From: Acidocella sp. KAb 2-4
GTDB lineage: Bacteria > Pseudomonadota > Alphaproteobacteria > Acetobacterales > Acetobacteraceae
Assembly: GCF_020567705.1 (NCBI RefSeq)
Contig: NZ_JAJDJU010000002.1
Span: 236,037-300,036, forward strand
Length of the DNA stretch: 64,000 nucleotides
Direction of reading: 5' to 3'
The position numbers and the translations under genes were made by a program. Positions within the stretch are counted from its first letter, which is position 1, and each line of letters starts with the position of its first letter. This document shows, in pieces, positions 1 to 8,912 of the stretch. The notes beneath the pieces are model-generated. The model made no database searches, had not been told where the DNA came from, and saw only the letters and a program-made list of their open reading frames with translations.

Positions 1-944
1 GGGTGCCCGGCGGCATCCACCGACACGCCGACCAGCCGCCCCGGCATCGCGCGCTTAAAGGCGTCGCGCGTGGCGAAATACCCGGCATGCGGGCCGCCAA
101 ACCCCATCGGCACGCCGAAGCGCTGGGCCGAACCGGCGACGATATCCGCGCCCATCTCGCCGGGCGGGGTAAGCAGGGTGAGCGCCAGCAGGTCGGCGCA
201 GACGATGCTCATCGCCCCGGCCGCCTTCGCCGCGGCGATTTCGGCGGTGAGGTCGCGCACCGCGCCGGTGCTGCCAGGGTAATTGAGCACCACGGCAAAC
301 GGCTGCAACGCCGCGATGGCCCCCGTGTCGCCCGGCACGAAATCCGTCACCTGCCAGCCCAACGGCCAGGCGCGGGTGGCGATCACGGCGCGGGTCTGCG
401 GGTGCACGTCGGCGGCCACGGCGATCACCTGGCTGCTGCCCTTGTGCAGCGCATGCGCCATGGAAACGCCCTCCGCCGCGGCGGTGGCTTCATCGAGCAG
501 TGAGGCGTTGGCGATTTCCAGCCCGGTCAGCTCGGCGATCATGGTCTGAAAGTTGAGGATCGCCTCCAGCCGCCCCTGTGAGATCTCGGCCTGATACGGC
601 GTGTAGGCGGTGTACCAGCCCGGATTCTCCAGCACGTTGCGCTGGATCACCGGCGGCGTGATGGTGCCGTGATAGCCCAGCCCGATCAGCGATTTTTTCA
701 CCACGTTGCGCGCCGCCAGCCCGCGCAGCTGGCGCAGCGCCTCGGCCTCGCTGATCGCGGCGGGCAGCTTCAGCCCGGCATTGGAGCGGATGGATTCCGG
801 CACGGTCTGGGCGATCAGGTCATCGAGGCTGGCGGCGCCGACCACGCTCAGCATCGCCGCGATCTGCGCCGCATCCGGCCCGATATGCCGCGCCGCGAAT
901 TCGTCGGCCCGCTCCAGCGCGTGCAGCTCGTCCAGCGCGCTCAT
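1..944 (-). CDS. gcvP: Glycine dehydrogenase (decarboxylating), P-protein, N-terminal part (runs off the left edge)
   Basis: This is the PLP-dependent P-protein of the glycine cleavage system. It decarboxylates glycine and passes the aminomethyl group to the lipoyl arm of GcvH. Read on the minus strand from ATG 944-942, it begins [16 protein letters not shown] and continues with [34 protein letters not shown] and [11 protein letters not shown], all hallmarks of the P-protein N-terminal half. About 314 codons are visible with no stop before base 1, so the C-terminal half with the PLP lysine is outside the window. The N-terminus looks like the long single-chain GcvP rather than a split GcvPA/GcvPB, but this cannot be settled here. 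Its ATG overlaps the gcvH stop (ATGA), which implies coupled translation. Confidence 0.95.
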   Translation of the reverse strand, partial: MSALDELHALERADEFAARHIGPDAAQIAAMLSVVGAASLDDLIAQTVPESIRSNAGLKLPAAISEAEALRQLRGLAARNVVKKSLIGLGYHGTITPPVIQRNVLENPGWYTAYTPYQAEISQGRLEAILNFQTMIAELTGLEIANASLLDEATAAAEGVSMAHALHKGSSQVIAVAADVHPQTRAVIATRAWPLGWQVTDFVPGDTGAIAALQPFAVVLNYPGSTGAVRDLTAEIAAAKAAGAMSIVCADLLALTLLTPPGEMGADIVAGSAQRFGVPMGFGGPHAGYFATRDAFKRAMPGRLVGVSVDAAGH

Positions 945-1321
945 GCCAGCGTGCCCAGAAATTCATCATACGCCGCGCGGTCCAGCAGGGTGGACACGGA
1001 AGCCGGGTCCGCCAGGCGCAGCTTGAAGAACCACGCCGCGCCCTCGGCGCCGGTGTTGACTAGGCCCGGCTCGTCCACGATCGCCTGGTTGGCCTCGGCC
1101 ACCGTGCCCGCCAGCGGGGCATACACGTCGGAGGCCGCCTTCACGCTCTCCACCACCGCAACCGCCTCAGCCTTGGCGACATTGCGGCCCGGCTCCGGCA
1201 GTTCGACGAACACGATGTCGCCCAGCGCGGCTTGCGCGTGGTCGGTGATGCCGACAGTGGCGAGACCGTCAGCGCCGATCGAAACCCATTCGTGATCCTT
1301 GGAATAATAAACCTGGGCCAT
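941..1321 (-). CDS. gcvH: Glycine cleavage system H protein
   Basis: This 126-residue lipoyl carrier shuttles the aminomethyl intermediate between the P-, T- and L-proteins. The sequence [32 protein letters not shown] and [14 protein letters not shown] is diagnostic, with lipoylated Lys61 in ESVKA. I chose the ATG at 1321 because AAGGAG lies about eight bases upstream. A start nine codons further upstream (1348) would run into the end of gcvT. The gene sits 16 bases after gcvT and overlaps gcvP by four bases, so the three form one transcription unit controlled by the upstream riboswitch. Confidence 0.96.
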   Translation of the reverse strand: MAQVYYSKDHEWVSIGADGLATVGITDHAQAALGDIVFVELPEPGRNVAKAEAVAVVESVKAASDVYAPLAGTVAEANQAIVDEPGLVNTGAEGAAWFFKLRLADPASVSTLLDRAAYDEFLGTLA

Positions 1322-1337
1322 AAGCGGTGTCTCCTTT

Positions 1338-2399
1338 TCAGCGAACATAGTTATGAGGAACGAAGGGCAGGGCGGTGACCGTGCCGGGCAGCGGCTTGTC
1401 GCGCACGATCAGCTCAAGCGCGGTGCCAGGCGAAGCCAGATCAGCCCGTACATAGCCCAGCGCGATCGGGGCGTTCAGCGTGGGGGAGAACACGCCGGAG
1501 GTGATCTCGCCGACGCGCGCGCCCTGGTGGCGGATTTCGGCATGGGCGCGGGCCGGGGCGCGGCCGTCGAGGCGGATGCCGACCAGCTTCTCGGCGGTGC
1601 CCTCGGCCAGTGCCGTGTTCACCGCCGCGGCGCCGAGGAAATCAGCCGCCGCCAGGCGCTTCTTGGAAAGCGCGAAATTCAGCCCGGCCGCCACAGGGCT
1701 GGTGGCCTCGCCAATGTCATTGCCATAAAGCGGCAGCCCGGCCTCCAGGCGCAGCGAGTCGCGCGCCCCCAGCCCGGCGGGCACCGCCCCGCGCGCCAGC
1801 AGGATCTCGGCCAGACGCTCGCCCGCTTCACCCGGGCAGCCGATCTCGAAGCCGTCCTCGCCTGTATAGCCCGAACGGGTGACCACGCAGGGAATACCCT
1901 CCACGCTCACCGCCGCCGCATCCATGAATTTAAGCGCCGCGCCCTCGGGGAACAGCGCCGCCGCCTTCGGGCCTTGCAGCGCCAGCAGCGCGCGGTCGAA
2001 ATGCGTGGTCACGGCCAGGCCATGCGCGCGCATATGCGCCACGTCCACATCCTTGCGCCCGGCATTCAGCACCGCCTGCAGATGCGTGCCGAGATTGGCG
2101 ACCATCAGATCATCGATGATGCCGCCCTGGGCGTTGAGCAGCAGCGTGTAGCGCTGGCGCCCGGCTTTCAGCCCGGTGATGTCGCCCGGCACCAGGGCCT
2201 CGAAGCCCCGCGCGTCGGCGATCTCGACCTGTCCCATATGGGAGACGTCGAACAGCGCGGCGCCCTCGCGGCAGGCATTATGCTCGGCCATGATGCCCGC
2301 ATATTGCAGCGGCATCTCATAACCGGCGAACTCAACCATGCGCGCCCCGAGCTTGCGGTGCAGCCCGTCCAAAGGTGTTTTCAGCATATGAATCCCCAT
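1338..2399 (-). CDS. gcvT: Glycine cleavage system T protein (aminomethyltransferase)
   Basis: This protein transfers the methylene group from aminomethyl-GcvH to tetrahydrofolate and releases ammonia. At 353 residues it is close to the family's usual length. Motifs visible include [55 protein letters not shown], and [17 protein letters not shown], followed by a C-terminal barrel with TSGVFSPTL. Two starts are possible: ATG 2399 (MGIHMLKTP) and ATG 2387 (MLKTPLDGL). The second matches family N-termini and has GGGGA just upstream. It is the first gene of gcvT-gcvH-gcvP and directly follows the glycine riboswitch. Confidence 0.95.
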   Translation of the reverse strand: MGIHMLKTPLDGLHRKLGARMVEFAGYEMPLQYAGIMAEHNACREGAALFDVSHMGQVEIADARGFEALVPGDITGLKAGRQRYTLLLNAQGGIIDDLMVANLGTHLQAVLNAGRKDVDVAHMRAHGLAVTTHFDRALLALQGPKAAALFPEGAALKFMDAAAVSVEGIPCVVTRSGYTGEDGFEIGCPGEAGERLAEILLARGAVPAGLGARDSLRLEAGLPLYGNDIGEATSPVAAGLNFALSKKRLAAADFLGAAAVNTALAEGTAEKLVGIRLDGRAPARAHAEIRHQGARVGEITSGVFSPTLNAPIALGYVRADLASPGTALELIVRDKPLPGTVTALPFVPHNYVR

Positions 2400-2440
2400 C
2401 AGATCAGCTCCCAGCTTGAAGCGCCGGCAGTTCTGACCCC

Positions 2441-2629
2441 CCTCTGTCCTGGGAACCTGAGAGATTCGGGCGGTTTCATCCGTCCTTGACCCCGTCGGTG
2501 CGGTGGCGCTGCCACCGGCTTTCCAGAGTATCCCTTTGACAAGCCGCAGCCCTTTTTGCCTGAGCGGTTCCGGGGGCCGGTTGCGCCTTCGGCGGCGCGG
2601 GTCTATGCCCGCGCTCTCTCCTGCGTCCG
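2441..2629 (-). promoter_or_regulatory. Tandem glycine riboswitch (two gcvT-type aptamers)
   Basis: Read on the minus strand, aptamer 1 (about 2629-2551) holds GGAGAGAGC, GCCGAAGGCGCAACC and CTCAGGCAAAAAGG. Aptamer 2 (about 2529-2441) holds ACTCTGGAAAGC, ACCGACGGGGTCAAGG, GATGAAACCGCCC and AATCTCTCAGGTTCCCAGGACAGAGG. These are the conserved J- and P1-flanking segments of the glycine riboswitch, and the two-aptamer layout with a short linker is its typical form. It lies just upstream of gcvT, where glycine binding normally turns expression of the glycine cleavage operon on. The expression platform probably lies between 2440 and 2400, but I see no clear terminator there, so control may act at the ribosome binding site. 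Confidence 0.95.
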
Positions 2630-2642
2630 AATAAGGACAATT

Positions 2643-2658
2643 CCTTTTGCCTGAGATT
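2643..2658 (-). other. Orphan copy of the glycine-aptamer 3' motif upstream of the riboswitch
   Basis: On the minus strand this stretch reads ATCTCAGGCAAAAGGA, nearly identical to the conserved 3' closing segment of each glycine aptamer. It sits about 15 bases upstream of aptamer 1. I see no matching aptamer core (GCCGAAGG, GGAGA) further upstream. It may be a remnant of a third aptamer or an alternative pairing partner for the aptamer 1 P1 stem. Confidence 0.5.
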
Positions 2659-2664
2659 TCGGGA

Positions 2665-2693
2665 TTTGCAAAGCTGGTAATTGTCTATACAAT
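2665..2693 (+). promoter_or_regulatory. Predicted sigma-70 promoter of the amino-acid ABC ATPase
   Basis: TTTGCA (2665-2670) and TACAAT (2688-2693) are separated by 17 bases. The -10 box lies inside the GntR/HutC-like palindrome at 2679-2694, so a bound repressor would block RNA polymerase. The predicted start point is near base 2700. Confidence 0.5.
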
Positions 2694-2694
2694 T
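2679..2694. promoter_or_regulatory. HutC-type (GntR family) operator palindrome
   Basis: AATTGTCTATACAATT has perfect six-base arms around CTAT. Its core follows the GT-N-TA-N-AC rule known for HutC-subfamily GntR regulators. It sits in the divergent region between the glycine cleavage leader and the amino-acid ABC ATPase and overlaps the predicted -10 of the latter. The regulator gene itself is not in this window. Confidence 0.5.
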
Positions 2695-2705
2695 TCCTGG
2701 CCACC

Positions 2706-2730
2706 TTATTTTAGGCTGGCCCTAAAATAA
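2706..2730. promoter_or_regulatory. Ten-base-arm inverted repeat in the ABC ATPase leader
   Basis: TTATTTTAGG and CCTAAAATAA are perfect complements around CTGGC. The repeat lies just after the predicted transcription start and 23 bases before the ATG at 2754. It could be a second operator or a 5' UTR hairpin. No run of T follows on the plus strand, so it is not a terminator for that direction. Confidence 0.5.
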
Positions 2731-2753
2731 AAAATAGGGAATGTTTGTAATCC

Positions 2754-3539
2754 ATGTCCGATACGTCCAAACCCACACCGACCCTGGTGGTCGAAGATAT
2801 CCATAAGAGCTTCGGCAAGGTCGAGGTTCTCAAAGGCGTGTCGCTGACCGCCTATGAACATAACGTGATCGCCATTCTGGGTTCCTCCGGCTCCGGCAAG
2901 AGCACTTTTTTGCGCTGCATCAACCTGCTGGAAATGCCCGATCGCGGCCGGGTCTCGATCAAGGGCGAACTGATCGAGATGAAGGACGGCAAGAACGCCC
3001 GCGCCGCGGCGAATCCGCGCCAGATCGAACGGTTGCGCACCCGTTTGTCGATGGTGTTCCAGCAGTTCAACCTGTGGGCGCACATGACGGTGCTGCAAAA
3101 CGTCATCGAAGCCCCGGTGCATGTGCTGAAGCTCGATAAGAAAACCGCCATCGCCCGCGGTGAGGCGATGCTGGAAAAGGTTGGCCTGGCCAACAAGCTC
3201 GACGCCTATCCGGCCCAGCTCTCTGGCGGGCAGCAGCAGCGTGTGGCGATTGCCCGCGCCCTGGCCATGGAGCCCGAGGTGCTGCTGTTCGACGAGCCAA
3301 CCTCGGCCCTCGACCCCGAACTGGTCGGCGAAGTGCTGAAGGTGATGCGCGATCTCGCCAAGGAAGGGCGCACCATGCTGGTCGTCACCCACGAGATGGG
3401 GTTCGCCCGCGAGGTGGCCGACCGCGTGATGTTCCTGCACAAGGGCCAGACCGAGGAGGAGGGCCCGCCGAGCGAGATGTTCACCAACCCCAAATCGGAG
3501 CGCTTCCGCCAGTTCCTCTCGAGCACATTGCGGCACTAA
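2754..3539 (+). CDS. Polar amino acid ABC transporter, ATP-binding protein (HisP/GlnQ type)
   Basis: This 261-residue cytoplasmic ATPase would energise uptake of a polar amino acid, of the histidine/arginine/glutamine/octopine class. Walker [10 protein letters not shown] is at residues 43-51, the Q-loop is in VFQQFNLW (about 101-108), the signature LSGGQ is at 156-160, Walker [15 protein letters not shown] starts at 176, and the switch histidine is His213. The insert between Walker A and the Q-loop and the length both match HisP. No permease or solute-binding protein gene is adjacent, which is unusual because these ATPases normally sit in operons. The upstream HutC-like operator hints at histidine or urocanate control, but the substrate is not proven. 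Confidence 0.9.
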   Translation: MSDTSKPTPTLVVEDIHKSFGKVEVLKGVSLTAYEHNVIAILGSSGSGKSTFLRCINLLEMPDRGRVSIKGELIEMKDGKNARAAANPRQIERLRTRLSMVFQQFNLWAHMTVLQNVIEAPVHVLKLDKKTAIARGEAMLEKVGLANKLDAYPAQLSGGQQQRVAIARALAMEPEVLLFDEPTSALDPELVGEVLKVMRDLAKEGRTMLVVTHEMGFAREVADRVMFLHKGQTEEEGPPSEMFTNPKSERFRQFLSSTLRH

Positions 3540-3622
3540 GATCTGGCCGGCGCCGTTGTCACGGCCACGTCGGGCTTCCTATCTAGGAGCCAGACCACAG
3601 ATCACGCAGTTCGAGACAGTTC

Positions 3623-4495
3623 ATGGCAGAAGACCCGTATAAAGTGCTTGGGGTGAAGCGGGAGGCGACGGCGGATGAAATCCGCGCCGCCTATCGCAAG
3701 CTCGCGAAGAAGCATCACCCCGACCTCAACCCCGGCAACAAGGCGGCGGAGGAGGCGTTCAAGGCCGTCTCGCTGGCCAATGACATCCTCTCCGACCCGG
3801 AGAAGCGCGCCCGCTTCGACCGCGGCGAGATCGACGCCGCCGGGGCCGAGCGCGCGCCGCAAGGCCATTGGCGCCAGCATGCCGGGGCCGGGGCGGCCGG
3901 GTTCGGCGGGTTCGACGATATTTTCGCCAATATCTTCGAGCAGCGGGGTCACGGCCCCGCCCGTGGGCAGGATGAGCGCTATTCGGTGCGCGTCGGTTTC
4001 CTCGAGGCGGTGAATGGCGGCAGCAAGCGCATCACCTTGCCCGATGGCCAGAGCCTTGACGTGAAGATTCCGCCCGGCACCGAGGAGGGCGGCGTGCTGC
4101 GCCTGCGCGGCCGCGGCCAGCCAGGCCGCAATGGCGGCCCCACCGGCGACGCGCTGATCGAGGTGCATGTTGGCTCGCACCGGCTATTCCGCCGCGAGGG
4201 GCGCAACATCCACCTGGAACTGCCGATCTCGCTGAAGGAGGCGGTGCTCGGCGGCAAGGTGCAGGTGCCGACCCCGGCCGGCGATGTAGTGATGACCGTG
4301 AAACCGCATACCGAGAGCGGCACCGAGATGCGCCTGCGCGGGCGCGGCGTGCCCGCGCATGGCCACCATCATGCGGGCGACCTGCTGGTCAAGCTGCGCG
4401 TTGTCGTCGGCCCGGCCGATGCGGCGCTGGAGGCGTTCCTGCAAAGCTGGGAGCAGCCGGGTTACGACCCGCGCGCCGGGCTCAGCGCCTACTGA
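3623..4495 (+). CDS. DnaJ-class co-chaperone lacking the zinc-finger domain (CbpA-like)
   Basis: This 290-residue Hsp40 stimulates DnaK ATPase and delivers clients. The N-terminal J domain (MAEDPYKVLGV...) carries the HPD motif at residues 32-34. A glycine/phenylalanine segment follows (GAGAAGFGGFDDIF, about 87-103), then two beta-rich substrate-binding domains (RYSVRVGFLEAVNGGSKRI; HRLFRREGRNIHLELPISLKEAVLGGKV). There are no CxxCxGxG zinc repeats, so it is a type II DnaJ, not the main DnaJ. It lies alone between the ABC ATPase and the convergent efflux operon. Its last seven bases overlap the end of the HlyD-type gene on the other strand. Confidence 0.93.
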   Translation: MAEDPYKVLGVKREATADEIRAAYRKLAKKHHPDLNPGNKAAEEAFKAVSLANDILSDPEKRARFDRGEIDAAGAERAPQGHWRQHAGAGAAGFGGFDDIFANIFEQRGHGPARGQDERYSVRVGFLEAVNGGSKRITLPDGQSLDVKIPPGTEEGGVLRLRGRGQPGRNGGPTGDALIEVHVGSHRLFRREGRNIHLELPISLKEAVLGGKVQVPTPAGDVVMTVKPHTESGTEMRLRGRGVPAHGHHHAGDLLVKLRVVVGPADAALEAFLQSWEQPGYDPRAGLSAY

Positions 4496-5385
4496 GCCGC
4501 CTGGCCGTTGCCCGTGTCGCGCGGGGTGATGGAGACGGTGCAGGTCATCCCCGCCACCAGCTTCACCCCGTCCGGCACATGGTCGAGCTCGACGCGCACG
4601 GGGATGCGCGCGGCGAGGCGGACCCAGGTGAAGGTCGGGTTCACATCCGCCAGCAGCGTGGCGGAGGTGGGGGTGCGCTCGACATCGGCGATGCCCGCCG
4701 CGATGCCGCTGACATGGCCGGTAATGGCCGGGCCGCCCTGCATCAGGGTGATCTTGGCGGCGTCGCCAGGGCTGATGCCGCGCATCTTGGTCTCTTCGAG
4801 ATACGCGTCGACATAAAACGAATCGCTGTCCACGATCGCCAGAACCGGCTTGCCGGCGGTTACGTAATCACCTGGCCGCATGGAGAAATTGGTGATCACG
4901 CCGTTCACTGAGGCATATACCGTGCTGCGCCGCTGGTTCAGCTCCGCCACGCCGAGATTGGCGAGCGCCAGGTTGTATTCGGCTTCCGCTTCCTGCGCCG
5001 TGGCGCTCGCCTGGTCGCGGCTGAGCCCCGAGGCGGCGTTGTTCGACACCGCGGCGTAGCGCGCAGCGTCGCTCTTGGCTTGTTGCATGGCCGCGCGGGT
5101 GCGGTCCACCGCCGCCTGGGCCTGCTGCACCGCCAGGGTGAAGCGGGCGGGGTCGATCTGGAACAGCTTGTCGCCCTCATGCACAACCTGATTGTCGTGC
5201 ACGAAAACCTGCACGACCGGGCCGCTCACATCGGGCGCCAGATCCACCACGTCGGCGCGGACCCGGCCATCGCGGGTCCAGGGCGCGTCCATGTAATAAT
5301 CCCATAGCTGCGAGGCGACGAGCGCGGCGGCAAGCAGCACCACGAGCGTGGCGAGGAGGCGAAACGGCAGGGAGGCGGTCGTCAT
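4489..5385 (-). CDS. HlyD-family periplasmic adaptor of an efflux system (AaeA/EmrA-like)
   Basis: This 298-residue membrane-fusion protein would bridge the inner-membrane FUSC pump to the outer membrane. It has one N-terminal membrane span (LLATLVVLLAAALVASQLW, about residues 9-27). A biotinyl-lipoyl half-motif follows (DLAPDVSGPVVQVFVHDNQVVHEGDKLF), then a helical hairpin rich in alanine and glutamine (about 80-145), then the second half (VYASVNGVITNFSMRPGDYVTAG). It is the last gene of the FUSC - DUF1656 - HlyD unit, the same order as the aaeB/aaeX/aaeA p-hydroxybenzoate efflux genes. The substrate is unknown but is likely an aromatic or weak acid. Confidence 0.9.
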   Translation of the reverse strand: MTTASLPFRLLATLVVLLAAALVASQLWDYYMDAPWTRDGRVRADVVDLAPDVSGPVVQVFVHDNQVVHEGDKLFQIDPARFTLAVQQAQAAVDRTRAAMQQAKSDAARYAAVSNNAASGLSRDQASATAQEAEAEYNLALANLGVAELNQRRSTVYASVNGVITNFSMRPGDYVTAGKPVLAIVDSDSFYVDAYLEETKMRGISPGDAAKITLMQGGPAITGHVSGIAAGIADVERTPTSATLLADVNPTFTWVRLAARIPVRVELDHVPDGVKLVAGMTCTVSITPRDTGNGQAAQ

Positions 5386-5398
5386 GATACTCCGATCA

Positions 5399-5605
5399 TC
5401 AGAACAGGCGGTTCATCGCCAGGCTAACCAGCCCGGTGAGGATGATAAGGACGGAAAAATCGAAGAGCGGGCGGTGCCAGACATAGCGGTAAAGCCCGGC
5501 CGCAGCCATCAGGCGGCGCACGCCGATGCCTAGCGCCTGCGCGATCAGCGCCCAGACCAACAGGGGCGGCAGATAAACACCGAACAGGTCGATTTCACCG
5601 ATCAT
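5399..5605 (-). CDS. DUF1656 small membrane protein of the efflux operon (AaeX-like)
   Basis: This 68-residue protein begins MIGEIDLFGVYLPPLLV and has two membrane segments (about 8-30 and 46-64). It matches the DUF1656/AaeX family, which occurs with FUSC pumps and HlyD adaptors. Its ATG overlaps the FUSC stop by four bases (ATGA), and it ends 13 bases before the HlyD-type gene. Its role is unknown. It probably helps assemble or stabilise the pump. Confidence 0.9.
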   Translation of the reverse strand: MIGEIDLFGVYLPPLLVWALIAQALGIGVRRLMAAAGLYRYVWHRPLFDFSVLIILTGLVSLAMNRLF

Positions 5606-7614
5606 GCCAGTCTCCGTGCGGGTTCGGTCCAGGGCGCGATCTGCGGCGGCGGGGCGGCGGGGAACAGCACGCAGCGCAGGCCGGAGAGCATCATCAGCGC
5701 CGTCTTGTGGCTGTGCGGATCCTCCGCGAGCAGGGAGATGCTCTCATCGATCGCATCCTGCAAGGCGTGCGGCGCGGGGCGGCGCGGATCGGCGCGGTAA
5801 TGCGCCGCCACGCCGGTGAACACCGCCTCGCAGGCCCGCCGCGCCGCCAGCGGCATGCGCCATAATTCACGGTGCAGGCCGAGCATGTTCAGGCCCACGC
5901 GCAGGCTGCCGAGCAGGGCGCGCAAATTGGCGTCGCGATTGGCGGAGATGGCGGCGAGGCGCGGCACCATTAGCCCCAGCCGGTCCACGGTGATGCCGAT
6001 CAACATGGCCGCATCCACGCCGCTGCGCCCCTCGGCGGCCTCCGCGATCTCGCGCCAGCTCGCCCGCGTCAGCCGTTCCGCGGTCCAGGCGGCGCCGAAG
6101 GAGCGGATCAGCCGCGTCATGACCAGGGCGCTGCCCAAGCCCATCAGCACCGCGATCGAGCTGTTGGCATAGGTGGCGAAGCCCGGCACATAGCCGTTTT
6201 CCACCGCCATTTGGGTGGCGCCGATGGCGCTGAGATTCATGCCCACGGCGAAGGTGCTCGGCCGCGAGATCATCAGCCCGATGATCATCCCGGCGGGCAG
6301 CAGCACGAGATAGAGTTCCTCGAAGCAGGTCACGCGCGGCAGCACCGCGAAGGAGTAAATGCCGACGCAGATCAGCGCGAGGGACGAGCTGCGCACCATG
6401 CCGGCGATGGCAGGGGCCGGATTATCCTGCGCGGCGAAGAAGGAGCAGGCCACCGCGACCATGATCGCCGCCCCCGCCCCGGTGGGCCAGGCGGTGAAGA
6501 TCCATAGCGCGCAGACCAGCAGCACCGAGGTTGCCGCCGCGAGCCCGGAGAGCGCCGCCAACATATGGTCGCGGTTATGCACCACGACGGCGACGAAGTC
6601 GCGCTCCAGTTGGCCCTCTGGCGGCGGCTCGCCATGCAGGATGTGCTGTCGGATCTCGCGGGAATGCTTGGCGAGGCTCACAAGCTCCTCCAGCCGCAGC
6701 GCTAGGCTGGCGCGCAGAAGGCCTGGCCAGTCATGCTCGGCCTCCTCCAGCGCCACGATCTCGGCCAGTAGCGCGTCGGCCTCTTCCGGGGTGCCGCCAT
6801 GCATCCAGGCCACGGTCCGGTCCAGCGCGTGCTGCAAGCCTGGGGTAATCCCGCTCAGGCGGTAGAGCTGCGCCACGCGGTCGCCGATCGAGCTGAGAAT
6901 CGGCAGCAGGCTGATCAGATAGACCCGCAGACGCGAAACATAGGGCACCGAATCCCGCAGATGCGAGGTGTCATAGGCCAGCAGGTCGATCATCGCCGAG
7001 GTGTCGATGGCCTCGAAGGCCAAATGCGCGCGCCCGTCACGCGCGGCGGCGCTGTCATCGTGCCCGCTCAGCGCCGCCACGGCCCAGTTCACCGCCGGCT
7101 TGGTCCACCCCGCCATGCGCCGCGCCAGCACCGGCCCGAGCGGGCGCGGGAACACCAGCAGCCCAAACGCGGTGGTGCAGGTGATGCCGATGGAGATCTC
7201 CTCGACGCGGGTCAGCGCCGTCTGGAAAATATGCTGCGGCGCGGTCACGGAGGGAAAGCCGATGATGCCCGCGGTGTATCCCGCCAGCATGAAGGTATAG
7301 GCGCGCGGTGAGCGGTCGAGCAGCGAGAAATACAGGCACATCCCCAGCCAAAGCGCCAGGGCGAGGCTGAGCAGCGCCGGCGCGTTGACGAGGTTGGGCA
7401 CCATCGCCACCGCCGCCGTGCCGCCGATGGCGGTGCCGCCAAGCCGGTACAGCGCCTTCGAACGCATCGCCCCGCTAAACGGCTGCGCGACGATGAAGGC
7501 CGTGGCCATTGCCCAATAAGGATTGTCGAGCCCCAGCCACAGCGACAGATACAGCGCCGCCATGGCGCCGGTGAACGTCTTGAAGGCAAACAGGAGCTCG
7601 TCCGGTTTCGGCAT
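5602..7614 (-). CDS. FUSC-family aromatic acid exporter (AaeB-like)
   Basis: This is a large inner-membrane pump of the fusaric acid resistance / p-hydroxybenzoic acid efflux family. With the ATG at 7614 (MPKPDELLFAFKTFTGAMAALY) it is 670 residues long. Two similar halves each carry a cluster of membrane spans (about 1-160 and 350-500), each followed by a cytoplasmic region, which is the usual FUSC layout. The first half shows DNPYWAMATAFIVAQPFSGAMRSKALYR, the conserved FUSC segment. An upstream ATG at 7665 is also possible. Longer readings would run into the acyltransferase. It heads the FUSC-DUF1656-HlyD operon and no regulator gene is adjacent. Confidence 0.9.
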   Translation of the reverse strand: MPKPDELLFAFKTFTGAMAALYLSLWLGLDNPYWAMATAFIVAQPFSGAMRSKALYRLGGTAIGGTAAVAMVPNLVNAPALLSLALALWLGMCLYFSLLDRSPRAYTFMLAGYTAGIIGFPSVTAPQHIFQTALTRVEEISIGITCTTAFGLLVFPRPLGPVLARRMAGWTKPAVNWAVAALSGHDDSAAARDGRAHLAFEAIDTSAMIDLLAYDTSHLRDSVPYVSRLRVYLISLLPILSSIGDRVAQLYRLSGITPGLQHALDRTVAWMHGGTPEEADALLAEIVALEEAEHDWPGLLRASLALRLEELVSLAKHSREIRQHILHGEPPPEGQLERDFVAVVVHNRDHMLAALSGLAAATSVLLVCALWIFTAWPTGAGAAIMVAVACSFFAAQDNPAPAIAGMVRSSSLALICVGIYSFAVLPRVTCFEELYLVLLPAGMIIGLMISRPSTFAVGMNLSAIGATQMAVENGYVPGFATYANSSIAVLMGLGSALVMTRLIRSFGAAWTAERLTRASWREIAEAAEGRSGVDAAMLIGITVDRLGLMVPRLAAISANRDANLRALLGSLRVGLNMLGLHRELWRMPLAARRACEAVFTGVAAHYRADPRRPAPHALQDAIDESISLLAEDPHSHKTALMMLSGLRCVLFPAAPPPQIAPWTEPARRLA

Positions 7615-7711
7615 GCCCGCTACAAACAGTAAGCTATGGCAGGTTAATAGACATAATATTCGCATTCCGGCCTTGCGCGCATCGCGCCTTGCGCCGGTTA
7701 TATAAGCACAT

Positions 7712-8848
7712 TCATGCGCGGTGCGCAGCGATCGCCAAGGCTGTTCCTCGCCCCAGACGGCGAAATTGGCGTTGCAGCGGCTGGTCGTACCAGAAAGTGA
7801 CGGCGGCGGCGGCGAGATAAAGCGTGAGCAGGCCGACAAAACTCAGCCCGTATAGGTCTAATAGGGACAGTTTCAGGGCGCGATTGAACTGGTCCCACGC
7901 CAAGAGCAGGGGGGCGTGCAGGATATAAAGCGGGTAGGAGAGCGCGCCGGCCCGTTCCGCCCAGCGCCCCAGGCGCAGCCAGCCATGGCGCTCAAGTCCC
8001 GCCAGCCCTAGCAGTAACATGGCAAGACCGCAGGCCATGAGCGGAACCTGCGTGCCCGGCGCTCCGTATTGATCGCCCCAGCCGAGCCGCGACAGCATGA
8101 CCAGGGAGAGGACGGCGCCGGCGCCGGTGAGCGCCGTGCTGACCACCGCGCCGGCGCCGCGTAGCCGCGCGAAGCCATATCCAGCCGCCAGCCCGGCGAA
8201 GAAATAGATGTCCATGAAGCTGGTGAAACGGTCGCCATAGCGGGTTGCCAGTTCATTAACGAGGAAGGGCGGTGGCAGGTGCAACAGCGCCAGCGCCAGC
8301 GCCGGACCCGGGGCCCAGCGCCACAAGGTGAGAAGGATCCACGCCGCCAGGAGTGGCCGGCCGAGCCATGGCAGCAGGCACAAGCCGAATATCGTGTAGA
8401 ACGCTATTTCGTAGCGCAGCGACCAGGCGGGGGCGATGAAATCACCGTCATGCCACGGCGACAGGGTAAAAAGTTGCAAGCTGAACGCCGGTGTGAGGAA
8501 GCCGCTCAGGTAATGGATCGGGATCACCAGCGCCAGCCAATAGCTGGGGTAGATGCGGCAGGCGCGGCGCCACCAGAAGCGAAGCGGCGCGGTCAGGCGG
8601 CCGAAATCGCCCAGATGCGCGCTGGCCATGACAAAGCCGCTCAGGACAAAGAAATATTGCACGCCGATCGCGCCAGGCGCATGCCAGCCGGCGAACACAG
8701 TTTGCCCGGCATGGGCGGCGTGTGTATTTACATCGGGCAGCCAGTGGGTGAGCACGACAATGGATGCCGCCAGAAACCGCCCCAACTCCAGCGTACCCAG
8801 CTTGGCGCTGGGGGCAGCGGCAGGGCGGGAGGTTGCGTGCGGCATCAT
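7712..8848 (-). CDS. Acyltransferase family 3 membrane protein (OafA/YrhL type)
   Basis: This integral membrane O-acyltransferase, about 378 residues, probably acetylates a cell-surface sugar. Family features include LGTLELGRFLAASIVVLTHWLP near the N-terminus, the catalytic-type motif FFVLSGFVMASAHLG, WWRRACRIYPSYWLAL, about ten membrane spans, and a C-terminal SYPLYILHAPLLL segment. I chose the ATG pair at 8848/8845 (MMPHATSRP). An in-frame ATG at 8866 is possible, but longer readings overlap the divergent sirtuin gene. No polysaccharide biosynthesis genes are next to it, so its acceptor is unknown. Confidence 0.88.
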   Translation of the reverse strand: MMPHATSRPAAAPSAKLGTLELGRFLAASIVVLTHWLPDVNTHAAHAGQTVFAGWHAPGAIGVQYFFVLSGFVMASAHLGDFGRLTAPLRFWWRRACRIYPSYWLALVIPIHYLSGFLTPAFSLQLFTLSPWHDGDFIAPAWSLRYEIAFYTIFGLCLLPWLGRPLLAAWILLTLWRWAPGPALALALLHLPPPFLVNELATRYGDRFTSFMDIYFFAGLAAGYGFARLRGAGAVVSTALTGAGAVLSLVMLSRLGWGDQYGAPGTQVPLMACGLAMLLLGLAGLERHGWLRLGRWAERAGALSYPLYILHAPLLLAWDQFNRALKLSLLDLYGLSFVGLLTLYLAAAAVTFWYDQPLQRQFRRLGRGTALAIAAHRA

Positions 8849-8912
8849 GCCGCAGGTTCTTGACATAAAGCCTGGCGCCAGACCAGAGCCGGGCACAGGC
8901 CAAGGAGGACGC

